From positions 45,571 through 64,048 of the forward strand of contig DHFK01000102.1 in NCBI GenBank assembly GCA_002400365.1: DNA of 18,478 nucleotides, in the 5' to 3' direction. The DNA comes from Anaerolineales bacterium UBA4826 (lineage in GTDB: Bacteria > Chloroflexota > Anaerolineae > UBA4142). The notes beneath the pieces are model-generated. The model did no database searches. It was not told the origin of the DNA and worked only from the letters and a program-made list of their open reading frames with translations. Shown here piece after piece: positions 6,705 to 13,817 of this stretch (positions are counted from its first letter, which is position 1; each line of letters opens with the position of its first letter). A program made the position numbers and the translations under genes.

Positions 6705-9002
6705 GTGATTCTCAAGAATCTCTGGCGGCGCAAAACGCGCACGTTTCTAACCCTCATCGGCATTGCCATTGGCGTGGCGGCGGTCGTCGCGCTCGGCGCG
6801 ATCGCCGAAGGGTTCATCAATTCGTACACGACGATTTTCACGTCGTCCGGCGCAGACATCATTTTGGCGCAGGCGGACGCCGCGGACATTCTCTTCTCGG
6901 CGGTGGATGAGACGGTGGGTCCTCAGGTGGCGGCGATGAACGGCGTGCGCCAGGTCGCCGGCGTGCTTTTGGGGATGGTGACCACGCCGGACGCGCCGTA
7001 CTTTATCGTCTACGGTCTCGATCCGAAGGAATTTGCCATGCGCCACTATAAAGTGATCGAGGGACAGCCGATCGTCGGCGCGCGCCAATTGCTGATGGGG
7101 CGCACTGCCGCGCGCGATTTTCGCAAAAAGGTCGGCGATTACTACAAAGTGCAGGACGTCTCCTTCAAGATCGTCGGCATTTATGAAACCGGGCAAAGTG
7201 TCGAGGAGATGGGCGCGGTGATTTCGCTGCAAGACGCGCAAGCGGTTTTCAAAAAACCGGCCCAGGTCGCGTACTACCAGATCAAGGTCGTGCGCCCGGA
7301 GCAGACACTTTCGGTCATCAAGCAACTGGAGCAGCGCTATCCCAAACTTGCCGCGTCGCGCTCGGCGAACTATATGGATAATCAACAAGAGACCGCGATG
7401 CTGCGCGCGTTCAGTTGGGTCATCGGCTTGATGGCAGTGCTGGCGGGCGGCTTGGTGATGGCGAACACGATGCTGATGAGTGTGTTCGAGCGGACGCGCG
7501 AGATCGGTGTGCTGCGCGCGCTGGGCTGGCGGCGCAGTCGGGTGCTTCGGCTCATCCTGGGCGAAGCGTTGCTCTTGGGCATCTTGGGCGGACTGATCGG
7601 CAACGGCATCGGTATTCTGATGATTTTGGGGGTCAACGAAGTTCCCGGGATGCGCGGATTCCTGGACAATGCGTACACGCCGATGTCCTTCGCGCAGGCG
7701 ATGTTCGTTGCGCTACTGCTCGGCGGGGTGGGCGGCATCTATCCGGCGTGGCGCGCCGCGCAGTTGCAGCCGGTCGAAGCGATGCGGTACGATGGCGGTC
7801 AAGCAAGAATTCAAAATTCAAAATTCAAAATTCAAACGCTCCAATCGCCAACGTCCAATCCTTCGACTACGCTCAGGACAAGTCTCCAATCCCTAATCTC
7901 TAGAACCGGCGGTATCGCGCTGCGCAACCTATTGCGCCAGCGGACGCGCACGATCCTCACCGCGCTGACGATTGGGATTGGTGTCGGCCTGGTCGTCACG
8001 CTCGGCGGCATGGGCGATGGGATGCTCCAGCAGTTCGGCAGCATGGGGAGCAATATCGGCGACCTGATGGTGAGCGAAGCGAAAGCGTCGGACATGAGTG
8101 TGGCGGCGATTGACGAAAAGGTGGGGCGGTACGCGGCAGCGCTGCCGGACGTGCAGAGTGTGACTGGCGTGCTGATGGGAATCGCGTCTATGCCGGGTGC
8201 GCCGTACTTTCTCGTCTTCGGTCTGGATCCAACGGGCTATGGGATGCGCCACTTTGCGATTACCGCAGGCGAGCACATCCGCCAGCCGCGCGATATGATG
8301 TTGGGCAAGATCGCCGCGCGGAGTTATAAAAAGCGCGTGGGCGATTTGATGCAAGTGTCGGGCAGTAGTTATCGGGTGGTCGGCATTTACGAAACCGGCA
8401 TTGGTTATGAAGATGGTTCGGCGGTGATGTCGCTCCAAGAGGCGCAGCGACTTTTCAAAAAGCCAAACCAGGTCGGTTTCTACGGCATCAAACTCCGAGA
8501 TCCCAGCAAAGCCGACTTGGTGCGGCAGCAGATCGAATTGCGCTGGCCTCAGGTCAGTGTGTCGCGCGCGTCCGAGTTTGGAGAAAAGACGAACGATATG
8601 AATACCTTTCGCACTTCGACCGACGCGCTCTCGTTCATTTCGATTTTTGTCGGCGGGATCGGCATGATGAATGCGATGCTGATGAGCGTGTTCGAACGCA
8701 CGCGCGAGATCGGGACGCTGCGCGCGCTCGGTTGGCGGCGGCGGCGCGTCGTCTGGATGATCGTGCGCGAAGCGCTGCTGCTCAGCCTGGTCAGCGGCGC
8801 GGTAGGGATCGCACTCGGCATCGGTTTGGGCGAGTTGATCGCACAAGAGCCGACGATGGGCGTGTTTCTCAAGGGCGTCTATTCGCCAGCGTTGCTGACC
8901 AAGGCGCTGCTGATCGCCGTGGTGCTGGGCAGCATCGGCGCGCTGTATCCGGCGTGGCGCGCGGCGAACTTGTCGCCGATCGAGGCGCTGCGGTACGAGT
9001 GA
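6705..9002 (+). CDS. Tandem double MacB/FtsX-type ABC transporter permease
   Basis: The 765-residue protein consists of two complete, homologous permease units: residues 1-366 and about 402-765. Each begins with a basic N-terminus and one transmembrane helix (LRNLLRQRTRT-like) and has an extracytoplasmic MacB_PCD-type domain. Each then has three C-terminal helices containing the duplicated MLMSVFERTREIG-x-LRALGWRR motif and ends in PAWRAA-x-L-x-P-x-EA-x-RY. FtsX-type permeases normally work as dimers (MacB, LolCE), so the fusion supplies both halves in one chain. The joining segment, residues about 367-401, is encoded by repeat DNA at 7806-7908. Its cytoplasmic position agrees with the topology of both units. 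The GTG start at 6705 has an AAAGG site six bases upstream. The ATPase (12608) and fusion protein (9902) are in the same operon. Confidence 0.92.
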   Translation: MILKNLWRRKTRTFLTLIGIAIGVAAVVALGAIAEGFINSYTTIFTSSGADIILAQADAADILFSAVDETVGPQVAAMNGVRQVAGVLLGMVTTPDAPYFIVYGLDPKEFAMRHYKVIEGQPIVGARQLLMGRTAARDFRKKVGDYYKVQDVSFKIVGIYETGQSVEEMGAVISLQDAQAVFKKPAQVAYYQIKVVRPEQTLSVIKQLEQRYPKLAASRSANYMDNQQETAMLRAFSWVIGLMAVLAGGLVMANTMLMSVFERTREIGVLRALGWRRSRVLRLILGEALLLGILGGLIGNGIGILMILGVNEVPGMRGFLDNAYTPMSFAQAMFVALLLGGVGGIYPAWRAAQLQPVEAMRYDGGQARIQNSKFKIQTLQSPTSNPSTTLRTSLQSLISRTGGIALRNLLRQRTRTILTALTIGIGVGLVVTLGGMGDGMLQQFGSMGSNIGDLMVSEAKASDMSVAAIDEKVGRYAAALPDVQSVTGVLMGIASMPGAPYFLVFGLDPTGYGMRHFAITAGEHIRQPRDMMLGKIAARSYKKRVGDLMQVSGSSYRVVGIYETGIGYEDGSAVMSLQEAQRLFKKPNQVGFYGIKLRDPSKADLVRQQIELRWPQVSVSRASEFGEKTNDMNTFRTSTDALSFISIFVGGIGMMNAMLMSVFERTREIGTLRALGWRRRRVVWMIVREALLLSLVSGAVGIALGIGLGELIAQEPTMGVFLKGVYSPALLTKALLIAVVLGSIGALYPAWRAANLSPIEALRYE
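7806..7908 (+). repeat. Heptad-repeat element inside the permease coding sequence
   Basis: The sequence begins with four perfect copies of attcaaa (7809-7836). Degenerate 7-mers of the ccaatcn type follow (from 7841 and again from 7885), around a segment at 7859-7882 containing ttcgactacgctcagga. It lies precisely between the two permease units and encodes a low-complexity Ser/Thr/Asn/Gln-rich linker unrelated to either. Composition (A+T-rich) differs from the surrounding GC-rich gene. Confidence 0.8.
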
Positions 9003-9003
9003 A

Positions 9004-9068
9004 GGCAGAAGGCAGAAGGATGAAAGATGAACTGTTCAAATCTGCTCAGGAATTCCGCCTTCATCCTT
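9004..9068. repeat. Heptad repeat with hairpin before the first methyltransferase gene
   Basis: Four consecutive 7-mers occur: ggcagaa, ggcagaa, ggatgaa, agatgaa (9004-9031). Nine bases of them (9016-9024) pair with an inverted copy at 9060-9068, leaving a 35-nt loop. The right arm ends two bases before the AGGAGG ribosome site, so folding could influence translation of the next gene. Confidence 0.7.
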
Positions 9069-9082
9069 GTAGGAGGTGGGCG

Positions 9083-9808
9083 ATGTCGAATCTGGATTCG
9101 ATGCAATCCGATGAGCGCAAGCCAGCCCTGAATCAATCGGGCATCAACCGGCTGATCCAGGTGATCGGGTCAACCGCATTGATCGCAGCCCTGATGTTCC
9201 TGGCGGCGGGACGACTGGACTGGATGTCGGCTTGGGTGTTTCTCGCGTTGTCCACGCTCACGTTTCTCACGGCGGGAGTTTACGTCGTGCGAAAAAATCC
9301 GGACGTGGTGAACGAACGCGGCAAGGGCGCAGAAGGCGCCAAGACCTGGGATCGCATCTTGACAACTATTTACGCGGCGTTCATGTTCGCAATGTACATC
9401 GTTGCGGGAATAGACGCCGGACGCTTTCAATGGTCGGTGATGCCATTGGCATTGCAGGTCTTGGGCGGCAGCGGCTTTGTACTGGGAATGTTGTGGATGT
9501 ACTGGGCGATGCTTACCAACACTTTTCTCGCGATGGTCGTGCGCATCCAATCAGAACGCGGACACCGAACGGTGAGTTCCGGTCCTTATCGCTATGTGCG
9601 CCATCCGATGTATGTCGGGATTCTCGTGTCGTATGGCGCAACGCCGTTGTTGCTCGGCTCGTGGCTTGCGCTCATTCCGTTTGCGATCATGGGCGCGTTG
9701 CTCGTGCTCCGCACGTCGCTGGAAGACAAGACATTGCAGAACGAACTTGTCGGCTACGCCGAGTACGCGCAGCGCGTGCGGTATCGGCTGATGCCGGGAG
9801 TGTGGTGA
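9083..9808 (+). CDS. Isoprenylcysteine carboxyl methyltransferase-like (ICMT/PEMT) membrane protein, copy 1
   Basis: This 241-residue integral membrane protein has about five hydrophobic segments. Its signature is SSGPYRYVRHPMYVG (residues 165-179) with HPMY at 174-177, followed by a TSLEDKTL segment and a C-terminal RVRYRLMPGVW. It belongs to the isoprenylcysteine O-methyltransferase / phospholipid N-methyltransferase superfamily, which methylates lipophilic substrates at the membrane with SAM. The bacterial substrate is not known. The ATG at 9083 is fixed by AGGAGG at 9071-9076 with a 6-nt spacer, and the longer open frame upstream is non-coding. It is clearly paralogous to the gene at 11873. 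Heptad repeat hairpins flank it on both sides within an operon whose other junctions are tight. Confidence 0.87.
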   Translation: MSNLDSMQSDERKPALNQSGINRLIQVIGSTALIAALMFLAAGRLDWMSAWVFLALSTLTFLTAGVYVVRKNPDVVNERGKGAEGAKTWDRILTTIYAAFMFAMYIVAGIDAGRFQWSVMPLALQVLGGSGFVLGMLWMYWAMLTNTFLAMVVRIQSERGHRTVSSGPYRYVRHPMYVGILVSYGATPLLLGSWLALIPFAIMGALLVLRTSLEDKTLQNELVGYAEYAQRVRYRLMPGVW

Positions 9809-9816
9809 AAGTCAAA

Positions 9817-9881
9817 GGATGAAGGATGAAAGATGAAAGATGAATCAGGTTTCTCCTCTCTTCATCTTTCATCTTTCATCT
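9817..9881. repeat. Heptad-repeat hairpin between methyltransferase 1 and the fusion protein
   Basis: Two ggatgaa and two agatgaa units (9817-9844) face three inverted ttcatct units (9861-9881). Arms 9824-9844 and 9861-9881 pair over 21 bp with one G-T wobble, around a 16-nt loop. A T-rich tail follows, so partial transcription termination or mRNA processing within the operon is possible. Confidence 0.85.
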
Positions 9882-9901
9882 TTTATTTTGTGGAGGAAAC
9901 A

Positions 9902-11053
9902 ATGAACTTGCGAAACATCGTCATCGGCATTATCGTACTCGCAGTGCTCGTTGTCGGATTTCTTGCGTTCAGCGGCGGCAGCAACCCGCTGAGTCTGAAG
10001 CCGACGCCTACGGCGATTGCGGCGCTGAGCGATCTGGAGAATCTCGTTACCGCATCCGGCACGCTCGTGCCTGCCAAACGCGCGAATCTCGGTTTCAAAA
10101 TTCCGGGTCAGGTGGTTCAGGTGAGCGTGCAAGCCGGGGATGCTGTCAAGCGCGGCGACGTGTTGGCGCGTTTGGACGCAGCGGAATTGGACGCGGCAGT
10201 CGCGCAAGCCAAGTCGGCGGTCGCGCTGGCGCAGGCGAACCTGGATCAGTTGAAAGCCGGCGCGAGCAGAGAGGACATCGCGGCGGCTGAAGCGAACCTC
10301 AACACCGCGCGGGCGCAACTCGCCAAGGTGCGCGCGGGCGCGAGCGCGGAAGACATCGCCATCGCGAAAGCGGGGCTGGATCGCGCGGCGTCTGCGCTCA
10401 AGGACGCCCAGACCGAGTACGACAAAGTGAAGGACGATCCGGCGATCGGGATGTATCCGCAGAGCGCCGCGCTGCAAGCCGCGACGGAGCAGTACCGCAT
10501 CGCGGAGGCGCGCTATGCCCAGGTCTTGAAAGGCGCGAGCGCGGAGGATGTTCGAATCGCGGAAGCGGCGGTCGCGGCGGCGCAGGCGACTTTGGATCGC
10601 GTCAAAGCGCCAGCGCGTCCCGAGGAAATCGCCGCGGCGCACGCGCGCTCGGACCAGGCGCAAGGCGCGTTGCGTCAGGCGCAGGCGGCGCTTGCAGCGG
10701 CGACGCTTGCCGCGCCGTTCGATGGCACGATCGCCGCGGTGAACGTGCGCGAAGGCGAGACGGTCACGCCGGGAATTCCGGTGATCATGCTTGGCGATCT
10801 GACGTACCTCCGTTTGGAGACCGACGATTTGAGTGAGACGAACATCGCGCGCGTGAAACTGGGCCAGGTGGTGAACGTGACGTACGAAGCGTTGCCGGGC
10901 AAGACGTTCAAGGGCAAGGTCACGCAGATCGCGCCGATCTCGTCGCAGAAGCAAGGCGGCACGAACTATACGGTCTATGTAGAATTCGATCTTCTCGACT
11001 CGGCGTTGCGCTGGGGGATGACCGGGCACATCGAGATTGATGCGAAGCAATAG
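9902..11053 (+). CDS. MacA/HlyD-type membrane fusion (periplasmic adaptor) protein
   Basis: The 383-residue protein starts with one membrane helix (residues about 5-24). It then has the first half of a biotinyl-lipoyl domain (GFKIPGQVVQVSVQAGDAVKRGDVLARLD, about 65-92), a long alpha-helical hairpin (about 93-268), the second lipoyl half (LAAPFDGTIAAVNVREGETV) and a beta-barrel region. The hairpin carries a repeated G/P-A-S/R-x-ED/EEI motif at residues 120, 146, 211 and 237, in two pairs 26 residues apart. The helical hairpin is therefore internally duplicated. Such adaptors couple MacB-type permeases to export across the envelope. The start at 9902 has GGAGG at 9892-9896. An upstream ATG at 9833 lies inside the repeat hairpin and is rejected. 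The next gene starts 9 bp after the stop. Confidence 0.92.
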   Translation: MNLRNIVIGIIVLAVLVVGFLAFSGGSNPLSLKPTPTAIAALSDLENLVTASGTLVPAKRANLGFKIPGQVVQVSVQAGDAVKRGDVLARLDAAELDAAVAQAKSAVALAQANLDQLKAGASREDIAAAEANLNTARAQLAKVRAGASAEDIAIAKAGLDRAASALKDAQTEYDKVKDDPAIGMYPQSAALQAATEQYRIAEARYAQVLKGASAEDVRIAEAAVAAAQATLDRVKAPARPEEIAAAHARSDQAQGALRQAQAALAAATLAAPFDGTIAAVNVREGETVTPGIPVIMLGDLTYLRLETDDLSETNIARVKLGQVVNVTYEALPGKTFKGKVTQIAPISSQKQGGTNYTVYVEFDLLDSALRWGMTGHIEIDAKQ

Positions 11054-11062
11054 AGGCGCAGA

Positions 11063-11848
11063 ATGGCGAATGTGAAAAGTACTCAAGCGGGCATCGCCTA
11101 CCTCGATCTGCAAGCGCACGTGGGCATCACCAAACACATCGGCGGGCGTGCGGCGACGGATCGCTTGCTTGCCGATTGTCATGTAGAAAACGCGCGCGAG
11201 GTTTTGTGCGTAGGTTGTGGCATTGGCGTTAGCACGGCGTATATCGCCAAGAAATTCGATTGCCACGTTGTGGGCGTGGACATTTCGGACAAGATGATTG
11301 AGTGGGCGCGCCTGCGGGCAAAGCGAGAACGCGTCGAGTCCAAAATCGAATTTCGCACGGCGGATATTCAGGATTTGCCGTTTCAAGCCAATCGCTTTGA
11401 TGCGGTCATCGTCGAGTCAGTGGTGTCGTTCGTGACGGACAAGGCGCGCGCAATACGCGAGTGTGTGCGGGTGACCAAGCCAGGCGGCTATGTGGGACTG
11501 AACGAATCGTATCTCACTCAGGCGCTGCCGCCCGAATTGTCGGAGATGGTAGGTCGAACACTGGGCGGAATAGAAATGCCGATGTTGGAAACGTGGCAAG
11601 CGTTGTGGGACGCGTCTGGATTGCAAGAGCGCGTATTGCAAACCTATTCGATTGACGCGCGCCAAGAAGTGTCTGACCGGATACGATGGATCGGTGTGCG
11701 TTGGACGTTGGAGGCATTTGCGCGGCTGTTCCGTCTTTATCTCACAAGACCGGAGGTCCGGGTGTCGGTCCGAGAACAGTATGGCTCGACGTCCGATGTG
11801 CTTGGCAAACTGGAGTACGCGCTATTCGTCGGCAGGAAACAAGTGTAA
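11063..11848 (+). CDS. Class I SAM-dependent methyltransferase
   Basis: The 261-residue soluble protein has a Rossmann methyltransferase domain. Motif I (VLCVGCGIG, residues 48-56) is followed by the acidic D73 in VVGVDIS, a TADIQDLPF motif, a FDAVIVES motif and KPGGYVGLNE. This places it near the UbiE/Methyltransf_11 group, which methylates small molecules, lipids or quinones. The C-terminal third (residues about 165-261) is less typical and is rich in Arg and aromatic residues. The gene starts 9 bp after the adaptor, with GAGG at 11053-11056 overlapping the preceding stop codon. Translational coupling inside the exporter operon is therefore likely. The substrate is unknown. Confidence 0.88.
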   Translation: MANVKSTQAGIAYLDLQAHVGITKHIGGRAATDRLLADCHVENAREVLCVGCGIGVSTAYIAKKFDCHVVGVDISDKMIEWARLRAKRERVESKIEFRTADIQDLPFQANRFDAVIVESVVSFVTDKARAIRECVRVTKPGGYVGLNESYLTQALPPELSEMVGRTLGGIEMPMLETWQALWDASGLQERVLQTYSIDARQEVSDRIRWIGVRWTLEAFARLFRLYLTRPEVRVSVREQYGSTSDVLGKLEYALFVGRKQV

Positions 11849-11872
11849 CAAGCGCGGCAGTGAAAGGATACC

Positions 11873-12589
11873 ATGGCCAACGAAAAGAGAATCGTTTGGC
11901 GCGATCGAATGGTTCGCAGAGCGGCGGCGGGGTTCGTCGTTGTTACGGCTTTGCCTGCGCTGATCATGTTTCTAGCGGCAGGTCGAGCCGACTGGTGGGA
12001 AGCGTGGGTCATGGTCGCCGTGCTGGGCTTCACCACACTCGGCAGCCGGGTGATCCTGTTGCGAAAACATCCCGATCTGGCTCTGGAACGCGCGCGCTGG
12101 ACAGAGGGACGGGATTCCAAACCCTGGGACAGGGCGCTCATGCCCATCGTCGCGCTCTATGGTCCCTTTTTGATGTGGCTGGTGGCTGGGCTGGACAAAC
12201 GCTGGAACGGCTCACCGACGCTTCCGCTCGGGTTGGAACTTGGCGCGTTCGTCAGCGTGCTATTGGGATACTTGGTCAGCGTGTGGGCGTTGATCGCGAA
12301 CAAGTTCTTTTCCGCAGTCGTGCGAATCCAAAAAGAACGCGGACACACGGTTGTCACAACGGGACCGTACCGCTTGGTGCGCCATCCGAGTTATGCGGGT
12401 GGGCTGATCGGCTATCTGTTGACGCCGATCGCGCTCGGTACGCTGTGGGTGTACGTCCCGGCTGTGCTGACCGTCATGGCGCTGATCCTTCGCACCGCGC
12501 TGGAGGATCGCACATTGCTTGAAGAACTCGATGGCTATAAAGAGTACGCCGCGCGGGTGCGCTATCGTTTGGCGCCCGGGATTTGGTGA
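11873..12589 (+). CDS. Isoprenylcysteine carboxyl methyltransferase-like (ICMT/PEMT) membrane protein, copy 2
   Basis: The 238-residue protein is a paralogue of the product of 9083-9808. The two share MFLAAGR-x-DW near the first helix, RIQ-x-ERGH before the active-site loop, TGPYRLVRHPSYAG (residues 163-176, HP at 171-172), and a C-terminal YKEYAARVRYRLAPGIW. Conservation is high near the SAM-binding C-terminal half and lower in the first half. The two copies may therefore treat different substrates or form a heteromer. The ATG at 11873 has AAAGGA at 11863-11868. The gene lies between the soluble methyltransferase (24-bp gap) and the ATPase (18-bp gap) without repeats on either side. Confidence 0.87.
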   Translation: MANEKRIVWRDRMVRRAAAGFVVVTALPALIMFLAAGRADWWEAWVMVAVLGFTTLGSRVILLRKHPDLALERARWTEGRDSKPWDRALMPIVALYGPFLMWLVAGLDKRWNGSPTLPLGLELGAFVSVLLGYLVSVWALIANKFFSAVVRIQKERGHTVVTTGPYRLVRHPSYAGGLIGYLLTPIALGTLWVYVPAVLTVMALILRTALEDRTLLEELDGYKEYAARVRYRLAPGIW

Positions 12590-12607
12590 ATCAGAATTGG
12601 AGAACGA

Positions 12608-13441
12608 ATGACCGACGCAAAGAAGATCGTCGTCGAGACGAAAAACCTGACCAAGATCTATGGCGATGGCGACGGCGTGTGCGCGCTCGACAGCGTGAAT
12701 CTCACGATCCGCGCCGGCGAATTCGTCGCGGTGATGGGGCCCTCGGGCAGCGGCAAAAGCACGCTGCTCAACCTCCTCGGCGCGCTGGATCGCCCGACGA
12801 ACGGCGTGTGCATGGTGAACGGACAAGACCTGGCAAAGGTCAAGGACCTCGACCGCTTTCGCTCCAAGGCGGTGGGTTTTGTCTTTCAGTTGCATAACCT
12901 GATCCCGACGCTCACCGCACTGGAGAACGTCGAAGTGCCGCTGCAAGAGGAGAACATGAGCGATGCCGCGCGGCGCAAGCGCGCGGAAGAGTTGCTGGGG
13001 CTGGTCGGTTTGAGCGATCGCTTGCACTTTATGCCGGCGCAACTTTCCGGCGGACAGCGGCAGCGCGTTGCGATTGCGCGCGCGCTCGCGAACCGCCCCG
13101 CCATCGTCCTTGCCGACGAGCCGACCGGCAATCTCGACAGCAAAAGCACGGACGAGATCATGGACTTGCTGCGCGATCTCAATCACGCGCAGACGACGAC
13201 GTTTATCGTGGTCACACACAACCCGGCGGTCGCGCGCGCGGCGGATCGCATCGTCACGCTGCGCGATGGGCGGGTGCTGCGCGACGAAAAGATTGACAAC
13301 GTGTATCTGGAAGACCTGCGCGAGTTTAAGCAGTCCGCGCTCGGTCACGCGATTCTGGATGGGAACGTGCCGGCGGAGTTGAGCGAATTCGGCGTCGAGC
13401 AAATTGCCGCGCCGGTGCGGGAGGTGTTGAGGAGGGTTTGA
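12608..13441 (+). CDS. MacB/LolD-type ABC transporter ATPase
   Basis: This is the energising subunit for the FtsX-type permease at 6705. All nucleotide-binding motifs are intact: Walker A GPSGSGKST (residues 44-52), signature LSGGQ (146-150), Walker B IVLADE (166-171) and the switch histidine H204. The sequence FVFQLHNLIPTLTALENVEVPL is typical of the MacB/LolD/FtsE subgroup. At 277 residues it is about 45-50 longer than a standard LolD-type subunit. The extra C-terminal tail (after GRVLRDEKID, residue about 230) has no motif that I recognise and could contact the fused permease. The start at 12608 has GGAG at 12599-12602. It is the last gene of the operon. No clear terminator follows, only a G-rich tract. 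Confidence 0.95.
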   Translation: MTDAKKIVVETKNLTKIYGDGDGVCALDSVNLTIRAGEFVAVMGPSGSGKSTLLNLLGALDRPTNGVCMVNGQDLAKVKDLDRFRSKAVGFVFQLHNLIPTLTALENVEVPLQEENMSDAARRKRAEELLGLVGLSDRLHFMPAQLSGGQRQRVAIARALANRPAIVLADEPTGNLDSKSTDEIMDLLRDLNHAQTTTFIVVTHNPAVARAADRIVTLRDGRVLRDEKIDNVYLEDLREFKQSALGHAILDGNVPAELSEFGVEQIAAPVREVLRRV

Positions 13442-13478
13442 GGGTGGGGTGGTCGGATGGTTGGGTGGTTTGGCGGGG
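13432..13478 (+). other. G-rich tract of GG/GGG runs after the ATPase gene
   Basis: Many GG, GGG and GGGG runs, separated by one to three bases mainly of the pattern tggttggg, overlap the end of the ATPase gene and continue 36 bp past it. It could form G-quadruplex structure or be half of a repeat element. No inverted partner is seen nearby. Together with 13528-13817 this fills the only gene-poor gap of the window (13442-13817). Confidence 0.4.
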
Positions 13479-13527
13479 TATCAATGAGTGAAGCGTCGTA
13501 TGCACTGTGTAGAGCGCGCCAATGATC

Positions 13528-13677
13528 TCAAACGTTATTTCCGGCGCGATCAGAGTACTCGGTGAGCGTGTTGATCACCTGGGCGGCGAAACTTTCGCCG
13601 ACGAGCCGCTTGCCCTGATACTCGACGAACTGGGTGGCGAGTTTGACGAGCGTCTTGGCGGGATTGGGATCGGGCAT
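13528..13677 (-). CDS. Small hypothetical protein, 49 residues
   Basis: On the minus strand an ATG at 13677 is preceded by GGAG with a 6-nt spacer and followed by 49 codons to TGA (13530-13528). The product starts MPDPNPAKTLVKLA and ends in RAGNNV. It looks like a small, soluble, mainly alpha-helical protein. I do not recognise a family. A promoter-like pair (13751-13724) lies about 40 nt upstream of the probable transcript start-to-ATG distance. Start, ribosome site, promoter and codon use together favour a real gene over the overlapping plus-strand frame at 13522-13791, which has no ribosome site. It is divergent from the selenoprotein gene. Confidence 0.55.
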   Translation of the reverse strand: MPDPNPAKTLVKLATQFVEYQGKRLVGESFAAQVINTLTEYSDRAGNNV

Positions 13678-13723
13678 AGGTCACTCCACGTTGAGGTGTC
13701 GTGCCGTTCCTCGAATCACCGGT

Positions 13724-13751
13724 ACTGTAGCGCGGATTGCGCGCGTGTCAA
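13724..13751 (-). promoter_or_regulatory. Promoter-like sequence for the 49-residue protein
   Basis: Minus strand TTGACA (13751-13746), a 16-bp spacer and TACAGT (13729-13724). The -35 is perfect and the -10 matches 4 of 6. It is back to back with the promoter at 13764-13792. Confidence 0.5.
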
Positions 13752-13763
13752 CTTACCTGCGGA

Positions 13764-13792
13764 TTGCCAAAACTATCGGGGCAGAGTATAAT
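13764..13792 (+). promoter_or_regulatory. Sigma-70-type promoter of the DsbA-like selenoprotein operon
   Basis: TTGCCA at 13764-13769, a 17-bp spacer and TATAAT at 13787-13792. Transcription would begin near 13799, about 19 nt before the ATG at 13818. Confidence 0.75.
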
Positions 13793-13817
13793 CGGGCAAA
13801 TTCAAACGGAGAAGAAA

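Noticed and set aside
7809..7836. CRISPR or microsatellite array
   Set aside because: Only four 7-bp units without spacers. This is too short for CRISPR and is better explained as part of the heptad-repeat element.
9869..11386. Minus-strand open frame of 505 codons opposite the membrane fusion protein
   Set aside because: Arg-rich low-complexity translation with no recognisable domain. It covers two well supported genes and lacks a ribosome site.
13522..13791. Plus-strand 89-codon open frame
   Set aside because: It has no ribosome site, runs through promoter sequences, and its opposite strand carries a better supported small gene (13528-13677).
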